A DNA stretch of 64,000 nt from Gemmatimonadota bacterium (lineage in GTDB: Bacteria; Latescibacterota; UBA2968; UBA8231), in contig JABHDC010000245.1 of NCBI GenBank assembly GCA_018673255.1, positions 62,001-126,000 on the forward strand. The letters run 5' to 3'. Under the pieces are notes generated by a model, which was given only the letters and a program-made list of their open reading frames with translations, ran no database searches and had not been told where the DNA came from. Below are positions 9,623 through 18,022 of this stretch, in pieces. A program made the position numbers and the translations under genes. Numbering within the stretch: the first letter of the stretch is position 1; every line of letters begins with the position of its first letter.

Positions 9623-10668
9623 GGTGTCGCTCCAGCGTCGTCTTGCAGGGCACGATCGAATGGGGTCGGTGCGATGAGGGAATCGAGAAATGTGGAGGCC
9701 GGGGGTGTGAGCCAGACGGCGCGGCGGGCGGCGACCAGTGCCTGAATCGCGGCACGCTGGTTGTGGACGAGCGTGCTGCCGGTGGTCGGATCTGCGCCGG
9801 CGACCCGAAGTTCATCCACGACACCCTCCTCGTCGGTGAGACGCAGACGCGTTGATGCGCTCCCCTCACTTGCTGGCTGTCGTGTGCTGGTGAGGCCGTC
9901 GACCCGGACCTTACGCAGGAAGCCGAGATAGGCGGCCACACTGCCACTGCGACAGCTGTCGATGCGTGTCCCCCGATGCAGCAACCACCGATACCGCTGG
10001 TCGGCGGTGGGTGGCATGGGGCCGGTCGTTTCGGGCCGCAGCGCTGCGACGCGTTGCAGTCGCCAGCCGCCCTCTCCCTCTACCTCGATCTCCACCAACG
10101 CACCCAGAGACAGGGATCGTGGCAACAAGTGCGGGTCGAGCATGGGTGGCCGGCCGCGCCCCACGACACTGATGGGATCGGCATGCAGATGCAGCACCGT
10201 GTCGGTGCCGGCGATTCGTGCGTAACTCTCGGTCCCGGCCGGGCCGGGCAGAGGACCGGCAAACTGCAGTTGCGTCAGTGGCGCCCCGCCACGGTCGTAG
10301 AGGTCGATCTGCAGTGTGGGTTGGGTCATCCCCGCGCTGCTGTGCAAGGCCGGATCACTCGTGTAAAGTGTGCCCTGGCTGCTGAGCGTCAGTTGCAGAA
10401 GACGCTCAAGGCGATCGGCATGGGCCACTGCATTGTGGTAGGCGGGAAACCGCCACAGATCGCCCTCGCGCACGAAGGCGTAGGCAAGGTCGGCGTCGAA
10501 TTTCAGGTCCATGCGCCCCACACGCTCCGGCACGATCTGAGAATCGGCGACCAGCGGCATCAGTGTTGCATCCAGGCGCAATTGTTCAGCCTGATGCTGA
10601 CGCAACCAACCATCGGTGATGGCCAGCAGCGCAAGGCAAGCAGCCAGAACCAGCAAGATCCGCCTCAT
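9619..10668 (-). CDS. DUF4340-like protein of the Gld-type exporter operon
   Basis: A 349-residue protein with one N-terminal membrane segment (RRILLVLAACLALLAITDGW) and a long extracytoplasmic part of repeated beta-rich units, for example GDLWRFPAYHNAVAHADRLE and SAGMTQPTLQIDLYDRGGAP. This pattern (a W-R-[IF]-x-P...A-D-x-x-x-V/L-x-x-L-L motif) is that of DUF4340 proteins, which regularly follow GldG-like genes in ABC-2 exporter operons. The function of the family is unknown. It lies 55 bases after the dual GldG-like gene and overlaps the amidohydrolase start. The assignment rests on the N-terminal pattern and on context. Confidence 0.7.
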   Translation of the reverse strand: MRRILLVLAACLALLAITDGWLRQHQAEQLRLDATLMPLVADSQIVPERVGRMDLKFDADLAYAFVREGDLWRFPAYHNAVAHADRLERLLQLTLSSQGTLYTSDPALHSSAGMTQPTLQIDLYDRGGAPLTQLQFAGPLPGPAGTESYARIAGTDTVLHLHADPISVVGRGRPPMLDPHLLPRSLSLGALVEIEVEGEGGWRLQRVAALRPETTGPMPPTADQRYRWLLHRGTRIDSCRSGSVAAYLGFLRKVRVDGLTSTRQPASEGSASTRLRLTDEEGVVDELRVAGADPTTGSTLVHNQRAAIQALVAARRAVWLTPPASTFLDSLIAPTPFDRALQDDAGATP

Positions 10669-10723
10669 GGGGTCGAACCTTTCGGGCCGGCCTGAGCGAC
10701 CCTGTCATCGGGTGGTCGTCCCA

Positions 10724-13700
10724 TCAGCTGCGCCTCATTCTGCGACGCCAACGCCACAGACCGAACAGGCCCAGTACACCCGGGCCCCAGCCGATGACGG
10801 CCAGGCGCCAGGCGATGCGTTCCGTCTCGAAGGGGGGCACGAAACCCCGCCGGCCGCCACCGGCACGGGCTTGCAGGGTGAGCATGTCATCGCCATACAT
10901 GGCATCCGCTACGGCGTTGAGCAGCAGCTGATCGTGGGCGAAAGGTGCTTTGAGCAGATACGGATCTTTGAACATCTCCGAAGAGCCGATCAGCAGCAGT
11001 TGGGTGTCGGCCTGCGAGGGGGGGCCGGGGGTGAAGTGCCGATGGCCGGCGCTGTCTCGCACGGCCTGGATGGCAGGGAATCTGCCTCGCAGACGCAATA
11101 CCAGCGGTTGCTGTCCGGGCAGGAATTCGACGGGTTCAAATGCTTCCGGTGGCAGCCAGCCGCCGCGCCAGTCGAAGGCCCATGCACGCTCAGATGTCGT
11201 CACCAGGGTATCCGCCTGCAGCGACGCAGAACCAATCTGCGTGAGGTCGAAGCGATTGCCCCAGATGAACAGCAGGTCTCCCAGCCGGCGGCTCAATTCG
11301 TCGTCGACCTGATGCTGGTGGGTCACCGTTCGCAACAGGAAGGGCAGGGCCACCTGCTGTGCATCGTATTCGCGCACAGCAGATCGATTGACCTGGGTTG
11401 CCAGCTGCAGCGCATGCTGCGAACGATCCATCAGGACTTCGCGGGGTTGGCTGACGCCGATCAACTCCAGATACCTGGAAAGGTCCTGGAATTGTGGCTG
11501 TGGCCAGTGCACGGTCGCAAAGCCGGCCCCCCGATACTGCCGTTGCTGGATGTTGAAGTGCTGGAGAGCGACGATCGCCGGTCGTCCCGATGCCAGATGT
11601 CGGCTGAGGGCTTCGGTGATCGGTGTCGCATCTCGTCGTGGCTGGAACCACAGGATCGCGTCGCTGTCGTCGGGAAATTGCGATTCACGCAGCGAGACGT
11701 GCTGGATCTGGTAGCCGTAATCCTGCAGCAGTTGCTTGGCTTGATGGTAGACGTCGACACCGCGCGGTGCACTCAGCCCCTTCTTCTGATAGTCCTCCAA
11801 CGCCTCGGCCGGCGACAGGCGTGGCAGGTCAGATACGACGGTCAGGCGCGGGCTGCGACCGGTTTTCAGACGCTCCACGGCGGCGGTGAGAAGGAAATCC
11901 AGATGCGGCAGCGTCCGAGCGTCGAGGCGGGGTATCGCGGTCTGGCGATCACCACTGCGCAGGGACAGACCGGCGATGACCCGCCCGACGCGACTGGTGT
12001 CGTGGGCGACCCGTTCCACGTCGAAAGGCCGAATGCCGGATGCAGTCCATTGCTGTCGGGTGGCGGCCGACACGCTGGCCCCAAGTCGATGCGTCTCCCA
12101 CTCGATGCTTGAACGAGAGAGGGCGGCCTGGACCTGTGCGACCACTCGTTTCATGTGAGGCGGCAATTGGGATGCCGGCGACACGACCAGTTCGCTACGC
12201 AGGTCGGGCAAAGACTGCAGGGCATCCAGCGTCGTACCGGTGAGGGTATGCACTCGATCGGCGGTCAGGTCGAGTCGGGGTCCGTCGATGTGGCCGGCGA
12301 GCAGACAGGCAATACAGATCAGTCCTGCTGGTGCCAGAATCGCCCGGAGGGACCGGGGCCGCACGCGGATCTGCCTGAACAGCTGTAGTCTGCGCAGGGC
12401 GACCAGCAGCCAGGCTGCTGGCAGCAATCCGATCAGGAGCAGTCGCCAGAACAGTCGTTCAACTGTCGTGATGGGTGGCAGGGCCGGGGCCAGGTGCCGA
12501 TCCACGTCGATGCGCACGAGTTGATCGGCATTTGCCAGCGAACGCACCAGGTCACGGACGAAGATGGCATGACCATATCCCGGCTGGGACAGGGACGCAT
12601 CAGCAAAGGGGGTGGGCGCCGCCAGCACCAGCACTTGCCCGGACCACGAGCTGGACCGGGGGTCTGCGGAGGAGAGCAGCACCATCAGATTCTGCTTGGG
12701 AACAGGCAGTCCTTCACCCAGAGACTCAATGGTGGTGGCCGTCTCAGGAACGTCGTGGACCCAGGCGAATTGAGTCGTGGTGGCCGCCACATGGGCCTGC
12801 CATCCGGCGGCCTGCACCCGCGATGGATCGATCTGCAGGGCACCGGCACCGGCGAAGGCCAGACCGCCGCGAGCCTGCACGGGCAAGGGGCGGAAGTCGC
12901 GGAAGGCGGGCAGATTTCGCAGATGGAATGGCGCCTGGATCGGCCGGGGGCCGTCCGGCAGGGACACGATGGCGGGACCACTGTTGCGATCCAGCAGCAG
13001 ATCCGGGGTCGGTTGCAGGCCGAAGGGGCGCAACAGATCTGCCCAGGCGGGGCCGGTGCTGGTGCCGTGGAAGTGATGCTCGTCGTCGTAGATGAGACGA
13101 TGCGGTGACCCGGCCAACACGACGCTGCGCCCGGAGGCGAGGAAGGCCTGCAATCGGGCGATGTGGGCGGCCGTCACCCGCTCGGGTTGGATCCACATGA
13201 ACAGATCGGCATCCGGTGGTAACAGGGCGCCCCGGTCGAAATCGACATCGATCACCGGTCCGTGCTGGGCCAGGTGGCCGCCCAGTTGGGTGTAGCCCGG
13301 TGGCACATCGATGGCGAAACGTGGCGCACGAGGTGTCGCCTGCCGCAGATGGGCCAGAACCCAGCTCTGCAGATGGGGCAGGTGCTGCGGACCGATGCCC
13401 TGAATCAGCACATCCGGACTGCCCGGCCGCGACAGCACCAGGGAGGCCCAGATGGTCGCTTCACTGTCACGATCGTCGATGACCTGGCGCACACGCACGG
13501 GGGAGACGCGGCCCCGTGCAGCGTAGGCGGCCCCGGCCGGGACACTGAGATCCGGGTCGATGACACGCGTGCGCACCCGTCCCTGGCCTGCCGCTTCCAT
13601 CGCTTCCAGCAACTGGCGGGTGGCGGGCCCGATCGACTTGAGGTGCGTCGGCAGCGAATCGTCCGTGGTCAGGAAGAGGGTCACCGTCAGGGGCGTGCGC

Positions 13701-13870
13701 AACTGTTCGATCCAGGCGCGCAATGCCGGCGACAGGGTCGACGGATGTCGTGCCCCCGCATCCACGATGGCACCGGGCATCAACACCTGCGCCACACGGG
13801 TCCCATAGGCGACGATCCCGAGGATGAGCATGAAGGCAGCAAGCGCCTGCCACGCGAAAAGCCGCTTCAT
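10724..13870 (-). CDS. Tandem fusion of two GldG-like ABC-transport auxiliary units
   Basis: This 1048-residue membrane protein repeats one plan twice: membrane anchor, soluble domain, membrane anchor. TM1 is near residues 5-30; module A (about 40-460) begins with STLSPALRAWIEQLRTPLTV; TM2 (about 472-492) and TM3 (about 509-527) lie back to back; module B (about 530-1010) begins with LDLTADRVHTLTGTTLDALQ, the classic GldG opening; TM4 lies near the C-terminus (AWRLAVIGWGPGVLGLFGLW) before an arginine-rich tail. GldG proteins are single units of about 500 residues that accompany GldA/GldF-type ABC transporters, first described in bacteroidete gliding motility. Here two units are in one chain. 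The gene starts four bases after the permease stop. Confidence 0.85.
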   Translation of the reverse strand: MKRLFAWQALAAFMLILGIVAYGTRVAQVLMPGAIVDAGARHPSTLSPALRAWIEQLRTPLTVTLFLTTDDSLPTHLKSIGPATRQLLEAMEAAGQGRVRTRVIDPDLSVPAGAAYAARGRVSPVRVRQVIDDRDSEATIWASLVLSRPGSPDVLIQGIGPQHLPHLQSWVLAHLRQATPRAPRFAIDVPPGYTQLGGHLAQHGPVIDVDFDRGALLPPDADLFMWIQPERVTAAHIARLQAFLASGRSVVLAGSPHRLIYDDEHHFHGTSTGPAWADLLRPFGLQPTPDLLLDRNSGPAIVSLPDGPRPIQAPFHLRNLPAFRDFRPLPVQARGGLAFAGAGALQIDPSRVQAAGWQAHVAATTTQFAWVHDVPETATTIESLGEGLPVPKQNLMVLLSSADPRSSSWSGQVLVLAAPTPFADASLSQPGYGHAIFVRDLVRSLANADQLVRIDVDRHLAPALPPITTVERLFWRLLLIGLLPAAWLLVALRRLQLFRQIRVRPRSLRAILAPAGLICIACLLAGHIDGPRLDLTADRVHTLTGTTLDALQSLPDLRSELVVSPASQLPPHMKRVVAQVQAALSRSSIEWETHRLGASVSAATRQQWTASGIRPFDVERVAHDTSRVGRVIAGLSLRSGDRQTAIPRLDARTLPHLDFLLTAAVERLKTGRSPRLTVVSDLPRLSPAEALEDYQKKGLSAPRGVDVYHQAKQLLQDYGYQIQHVSLRESQFPDDSDAILWFQPRRDATPITEALSRHLASGRPAIVALQHFNIQQRQYRGAGFATVHWPQPQFQDLSRYLELIGVSQPREVLMDRSQHALQLATQVNRSAVREYDAQQVALPFLLRTVTHQHQVDDELSRRLGDLLFIWGNRFDLTQIGSASLQADTLVTTSERAWAFDWRGGWLPPEAFEPVEFLPGQQPLVLRLRGRFPAIQAVRDSAGHRHFTPGPPSQADTQLLLIGSSEMFKDPYLLKAPFAHDQLLLNAVADAMYGDDMLTLQARAGGGRRGFVPPFETERIAWRLAVIGWGPGVLGLFGLWRWRRRMRRS

Positions 13871-13874
13871 CCGA

Positions 13875-14687
13875 TTACAGGCGAACCCGCCGCAGCCCGA
13901 TTTCGGTCAGCCACAGGAACAGGGCGACCATGCTGGCAAAGTAGAGGAGGGGGCCCACGCCGATGATGCCGGCCACAAAACTCTCGTAGTGGGGCACCAC
14001 GGACAGGGAGGCGGCCAACCATGAGCCGGGTTCCCAGCCGGGGGCCAGGCCATCGATGATCTCTACCACCTGTGGATGGCCACTGAAGATGAAGAGACAG
14101 GCCAGCAGCGCGGCCAGGACGAAGGCGACGATCTGGTTGTGCGTCAGCGACGAGACGAACTGGCCGAAGGCGAGGAAGAAGGCACCCAGGCACATGGCAC
14201 CCACATAACCAGTGAGGATCATTCCCACGTCTGCCGGTCCGAGTCGCAGCAGCATGACGAGGATCGGCAGAGAACCGGCGATCACGATGCCGTAGAAGAG
14301 GAGAGCCGCAATGAACTTGCCCACCACGATCTGCGCCGAACGCAGTGGCAGGGTCAGCAGGATTTCCACCGTGCCCTGCGCGTGTTCTTCCGCCCAGCTG
14401 CGCATGGTCATGGCGGGCGCGAAGAAGATCAGCAGATAGGGTAGACGCTCAAACCAGGAAGCCATGTCGAGGACGGCCTCGAGGAAGAAGGCATTCATGA
14501 AGGCCGATCCTGACGAGACAAGGAATACGGCAGCATAGATGTAGGCGATGGGCGAATCGAAGTAGGCCCGCAATTCGCGGCCGGCGACCAGTCGACAGGC
14601 ATCGATCCATCCCAGGGCGTTGCGGCCCAGCGCGTCAGACACGGACACGTCGGATCCCTCCGTTTGGCGTCCCGGTGTTTCAGGCAT
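13875..14687 (-). CDS. ABC-2 type transporter permease (GldF-like)
   Basis: A 270-residue permease with about six membrane segments. The signature SWAEEHAQGTVEILLTLPLR follows the second segment, as in GldF/NosY-type ABC-2 permeases. It would form the channel for the ATPase at 14680-15417. The start is placed at the ATG at 14687 because it overlaps the ATPase stop by eight bases and because the frame upstream reads antisense-like, low-complexity sequence. The family exports polymers, lipids or lipoprotein-linked cargo; no substrate can be deduced. Confidence 0.88.
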   Translation of the reverse strand: MPETPGRQTEGSDVSVSDALGRNALGWIDACRLVAGRELRAYFDSPIAYIYAAVFLVSSGSAFMNAFFLEAVLDMASWFERLPYLLIFFAPAMTMRSWAEEHAQGTVEILLTLPLRSAQIVVGKFIAALLFYGIVIAGSLPILVMLLRLGPADVGMILTGYVGAMCLGAFFLAFGQFVSSLTHNQIVAFVLAALLACLFIFSGHPQVVEIIDGLAPGWEPGSWLAASLSVVPHYESFVAGIIGVGPLLYFASMVALFLWLTEIGLRRVRL

Positions 14688-15417
14688 CGACGACTCCCGC
14701 AGCGGATACGAGATGAGCGAACAGCGCTTCCAGAGAGGGCGACGCCAGACCGTGCTTGTCACACAGCGTCGGCAGGTCGCCATCGGCCAGCAATCGACCT
14801 TGATCGATGATGAGGACGCGGTCGCTGACGGCCTCCACATCGGCGATGATGTGGGTGGAGAACAGGATGGCACGATCCGCACGCAACCGCCTGAGCAGCT
14901 CACGGAAGGCCATCACCTGCAGTGGATCGAAGCCATGGGTGGGTTCGTCCAGCAGCAACACGGGCGGGTCGTGGACCAGGGCCGAGGCCAGTCCCACGCG
15001 CTGGCGATAGCCGGTTGAACATTGCCGGATAACCATGGGCAGAACCGGCCCGATGTCGCAGGTTTCGATCACCCGATCCAGCGCCGCGCTGGCTTGGGCC
15101 GCGCGCAATCCATGGGCTCCAGCGACGAAACGAAGCCAGTCGCCCACGACCATGTCCCGATACAACGGCGTGTCACCCGGCAGATAGCCGATCTGTCGTC
15201 GAACGGAGACGGGGTCCTCGAGGACAGAGACACCGCCCACGGTGATCGAACCTGCGCCGGGCGTCAGATAGGTGGCCAGCATCTTCAGCATCGTTGACTT
15301 GCCGGCGCCATTGGGGCCGACGAAGCCGACGATTTCATTCCGATCCACATGGAAGCTGACATCGTCGACGGCGACGAGGCGACCATAGGCCCGGGTAACA
15401 TGTTCGACGTCGATCAA
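14680..15417 (-). CDS. ABC transporter ATP-binding protein (GldA-like)
   Basis: A 245-residue ATPase with Walker A GPNGAGKSTMLKML (near residue 35), an ABC signature-like segment STGYRQRVGLASALVHDPP, Walker B VLLLDEPTHGFDP and the switch His in ILFSTHII. It powers the ABC-2 permease encoded next. Its ATG overlaps the stop of the COG3044-type ATPase by four bases, so the two ATPases are translated together. Confidence 0.93.
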   Translation of the reverse strand: MIDVEHVTRAYGRLVAVDDVSFHVDRNEIVGFVGPNGAGKSTMLKMLATYLTPGAGSITVGGVSVLEDPVSVRRQIGYLPGDTPLYRDMVVGDWLRFVAGAHGLRAAQASAALDRVIETCDIGPVLPMVIRQCSTGYRQRVGLASALVHDPPVLLLDEPTHGFDPLQVMAFRELLRRLRADRAILFSTHIIADVEAVSDRVLIIDQGRLLADGDLPTLCDKHGLASPSLEALFAHLVSAAGVVDA

Positions 15418-17150
15418 GCGGGTGCTCCTGGTGAGGCGTCGATCTGCAGCGTGCGCAGGCGATTGAGAGTGGCTGCCAATTCGAAACGGCGAAAGCTGGC
15501 TAGATTACCATCGTGACGACCGGGGCACAGGGCATCGAGTCCGGCGGCCTCCACCTCGTCGACGACGGTGCTGCAAATATCGGCCAGATCGCGCGTTCCA
15601 TCGATGTGGTGATCGTGTGCATACAGCAAAGCTTGAGCAAGGGCCCGGGTCTGACTCGAATCGACCAACTGTGTGAGGGCCATGAGGTCGATGTGTTGCC
15701 GGCCAATCTCCACCACGTGAACACCCTTTGCTGTAGCCGAGCGTTCCCGCCGGCCTTTGCGCGGATCGATGCTGCTGGGGCCCGGGATGCGACAGGGTCG
15801 ATTCGGCAGGGGATCGGTGGGTGCACGGGTCGGCGGGACCAGTTCGTGCGCCCGCGCCGATACATCGACCGGCCGATACTCGTCCATGGCGATGACGGTG
15901 TCCGCCACGCCCAGGTAGTCACTGCTGCCGCCCGTGACCAGGATCGTTGAGACGCCTTCGTCGGCCAGTTGCCGGGCACGATCGATGAATGGGGTAATCG
16001 GCTCGCGTTCAGGCGTGATCAACTGCCGCATCCGTGCATCGCGGATCATGAAGTTCGTCGCCGCCGTGTCCTCGTCGATCAGCAACAGTCGGCAATCCAG
16101 TTCGAGAGCTTCCACGATGGCCGCCGCCTGCGATGTGGCGCCAGAGGCATCGTCGCTGGTGAAATGGTCGGTGCTGCGATCGAAGGGCAGGGGACCAATG
16201 AAGGTGGACAGATCGACACCGCAGACGCTGCGGCTATCTTCGGCGCGGATGGCGACGGCCGTCGGGTCGGTGATCACCTGTTCCCGGCCATCACCGGGGA
16301 CGTGGGCGTAGATGCCGAGGCGCAGCGCGTCCAGGAGGGTGGATTTGCCGTGGAAGCCGCCACCGACGATGGCCGTGATGCCACGACGCAGGCCCGTGCC
16401 TGTGATGGGGGCGCCATCGGCACATTTCAGCTCCACGCGCAGGGACGCAGGGGATTGCCAGGCGATGGTGTTCGCCGCCAGGGGGCGATCGTCGACGCCA
16501 CTGTGCCGGGGTAACCGGCTGCCATCGGCGATGAAGGCGACCAGGTCGTGTTCGTCGAGTTGCTCGCGCAGGAGGTCGGCGTCGATCGCGGCAGTGGCCA
16601 GCGCGTCCAGGTGAGCCACGTCGAGATGGGTAGCGACGTGATGACTGGCGATGAGGGCTGCATCCACGATGGCCGGCAGGTGCTCACAGAGCAGCTCGGC
16701 CGCCTCCCTGCCCCGGATGCGCCGCCCGGCCGCGGGCAGGCTCGCCGTGAGCCGCACACACAGTTCGGTGTCATCCACCTGCACACAGGATCGTTGCAGG
16801 ATCTGCTGACCCGGCCGGTCGATGTCTAGCGCCGTGTGGGGGCCTCGACTCGGGATCAATGCGTCAATGGCGGCGCCCACCGCCTGGGCCAGGCCGTGAC
16901 ACAAGCCGCGCTGCCGACTCGATCCATCGAGCAGCTGCGTGGGCAGGCCGGTCACGGACAGGGGCAGGCACAGGCGCAGACGAGACGGTCGCGCGTACGG
17001 GTCGGCCTGAACGTGATCGACGAACAGCTGGAATGGGTGGGGCTCCGCAAATTGATAGCCGCTATCCTCAGCCAATTCGGCATAGGCCTTGTAGCTGCGG
17101 CCGTCGAGGCGATGCAGCAGGTGTGCGAGGTCCTCGGCAGAGGCGGTCAT
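15414..17150 (-). CDS. COG3044-type 'ABC-class' ATPase
   Basis: This 578-residue protein belongs to the poorly characterised family 'predicted ATPase of the ABC class'. Visible are an atypical P-loop GGGFHGKSTLLDALRLGIYA (near residue 265), the family motif RLLLIDEDTAATNFMIRD that serves as Walker B and more, and TILVTGGSSDYLGVADTVIA. No ABC-type permease contact region is obvious. The start is placed at the ATG at 17150; the frame continues upstream but codes only low-complexity Arg/His/Ser sequence. It is the first gene of the GldA/GldF/GldG-like operon and is joined to it by a 4-nt overlap, so it is probably functionally linked to the exporter. Family function is not known to me. Confidence 0.85.
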   Translation of the reverse strand: MTASAEDLAHLLHRLDGRSYKAYAELAEDSGYQFAEPHPFQLFVDHVQADPYARPSRLRLCLPLSVTGLPTQLLDGSSRQRGLCHGLAQAVGAAIDALIPSRGPHTALDIDRPGQQILQRSCVQVDDTELCVRLTASLPAAGRRIRGREAAELLCEHLPAIVDAALIASHHVATHLDVAHLDALATAAIDADLLREQLDEHDLVAFIADGSRLPRHSGVDDRPLAANTIAWQSPASLRVELKCADGAPITGTGLRRGITAIVGGGFHGKSTLLDALRLGIYAHVPGDGREQVITDPTAVAIRAEDSRSVCGVDLSTFIGPLPFDRSTDHFTSDDASGATSQAAAIVEALELDCRLLLIDEDTAATNFMIRDARMRQLITPEREPITPFIDRARQLADEGVSTILVTGGSSDYLGVADTVIAMDEYRPVDVSARAHELVPPTRAPTDPLPNRPCRIPGPSSIDPRKGRRERSATAKGVHVVEIGRQHIDLMALTQLVDSSQTRALAQALLYAHDHHIDGTRDLADICSTVVDEVEAAGLDALCPGRHDGNLASFRRFELAATLNRLRTLQIDASPGAPA

Positions 17151-17165
17151 CGTGGGGTCGGGTCC

Positions 17166-17204
17166 TGGGTCTGATATGTGGGTCTGATATGTGGGTCTGG
17201 TATC
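17166..17204. repeat. Three tandem 13-bp repeats in a divergent promoter region
   Basis: The unit TGGGTCTGATATG occurs twice exactly (17166-17178, 17179-17191) and a third time with two changes (17192-17204). The array sits 16 bases upstream of the COG3044-type ATPase start and 81 bases upstream of the CMD-Rieske start. Helically unmatched 13-bp spacing makes a regulator-binding array possible but not certain. Confidence 0.75.
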
Positions 17205-17284
17205 TGGGCCCGGGAGCAGTCGGACGCACCAGACGAACTCTATATTGTAGACCAGCACAACACCTCTCAACAGGGAGTCGCCCC

Positions 17285-18013
17285 GTGAGCACCGGCCCAG
17301 ATGAGAATGCCGACGAGAATGCCGTCGAGAAAGCCGTCGAGAAAGCCGATGAGGATCTGAGTGGCCTGCAGTGGCTGAGCCGCCATCGTCCACAGGCCAT
17401 GGAACACTTGATGGCCTTCTTTCGCGAGTCCGGCCAACATCTGGATCCCAAGACTCGATTCCTCATCTCTGTGGTGACGAAGGTCGTGAATTTCACGCCT
17501 CGTGGTCTGCGGCAATACATTCCCCGCGCCATGCGGGAGGGGGCCAGTCGCGACGAGATCCTGGACGCCATCCTGTGTGCCTATCCGGCGGCCGGGCTCA
17601 CGAAGGTGGTGGATGCCATCGACATCCTGCGCTCGATTCCGGATCCATCTCCGGCACCGTCCTCCCACGAATCAGATGACGTGGCGCCCGATTCATCGGC
17701 AGCTGCTGGATCCGCGTGGCACCGGGTCGCGGCATTCGAGGATCTGTCCGAGGGGCGAGGACACATCGTCACCGTCGACGGCCGTCGAGTGGCCCTGTTC
17801 CGGGTGGGGCAGGTCGTGCACGCCACGTCCAATGCCTGTATCCACCTGGGGGGCGAACTGGGTGATGGTTACCTGTCCGGTACCACCGTGACCTGTCCAT
17901 TGCACGGTTGGGACTTCGACGTGTCCGATGGGCGCTGTCTGACACATGAGCGTGAAGGCATCGAGGTCTACCCCACACAGATCCAGGATGGCGAGGTCAG
18001 GGTGCTTTTGTAG
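17285..18013 (+). CDS. AhpD/carboxymuconolactone-decarboxylase-like domain fused to a Rieske [2Fe-2S] domain
   Basis: A 242-residue protein beginning at GTG with a plausible AGGGAG ribosome site seven to ten bases before it. Residues about 25-115 form a helical CMD/AhpD-like domain (DPKTRFLISVVTKVVNFTPR, then AMREGASRDEILDAILCAYP); only one Cys (98) remains, so the CxxC redox pair of AhpD is absent. A Pro/Ser/Asp-rich linker (120-143) leads to a Rieske domain with ligands Cys185, His187, Cys204 and His207 (NACIHLGG, TCPLHGW). The Rieske half is of the soluble ferredoxin/NirD kind and should carry electrons. The N-terminal tail has a DENA/VEKA repeat. It is divergent from the COG3044 operon and nearly abuts the NUDIX gene tail to tail. 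Confidence 0.85.
   Translation: MSTGPDENADENAVEKAVEKADEDLSGLQWLSRHRPQAMEHLMAFFRESGQHLDPKTRFLISVVTKVVNFTPRGLRQYIPRAMREGASRDEILDAILCAYPAAGLTKVVDAIDILRSIPDPSPAPSSHESDDVAPDSSAAAGSAWHRVAAFEDLSEGRGHIVTVDGRRVALFRVGQVVHATSNACIHLGGELGDGYLSGTTVTCPLHGWDFDVSDGRCLTHEREGIEVYPTQIQDGEVRVLL
17300..17347 (+). repeat. In-frame 12-bp tandem repeat, four units
   Basis: Four consecutive 12-base units (two like GAYGAGAATGCC and two identical GTCGAGAAAGCC) encode the tail DENA-DENA-VEKA-VEKA of the CMD-Rieske protein. Being 12 bases long, gain or loss of units keeps the frame. Confidence 0.85.
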
Positions 18014-18022
18014 ATACTGCTC

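Noticed and set aside
10616..12112. 498-residue plus-strand open frame
   Set aside because: It is antisense to the dual GldG-like gene, which has clear domains; the plus frame has no recognisable motif and an amino-acid mix typical of reversed GC-rich coding sequence.
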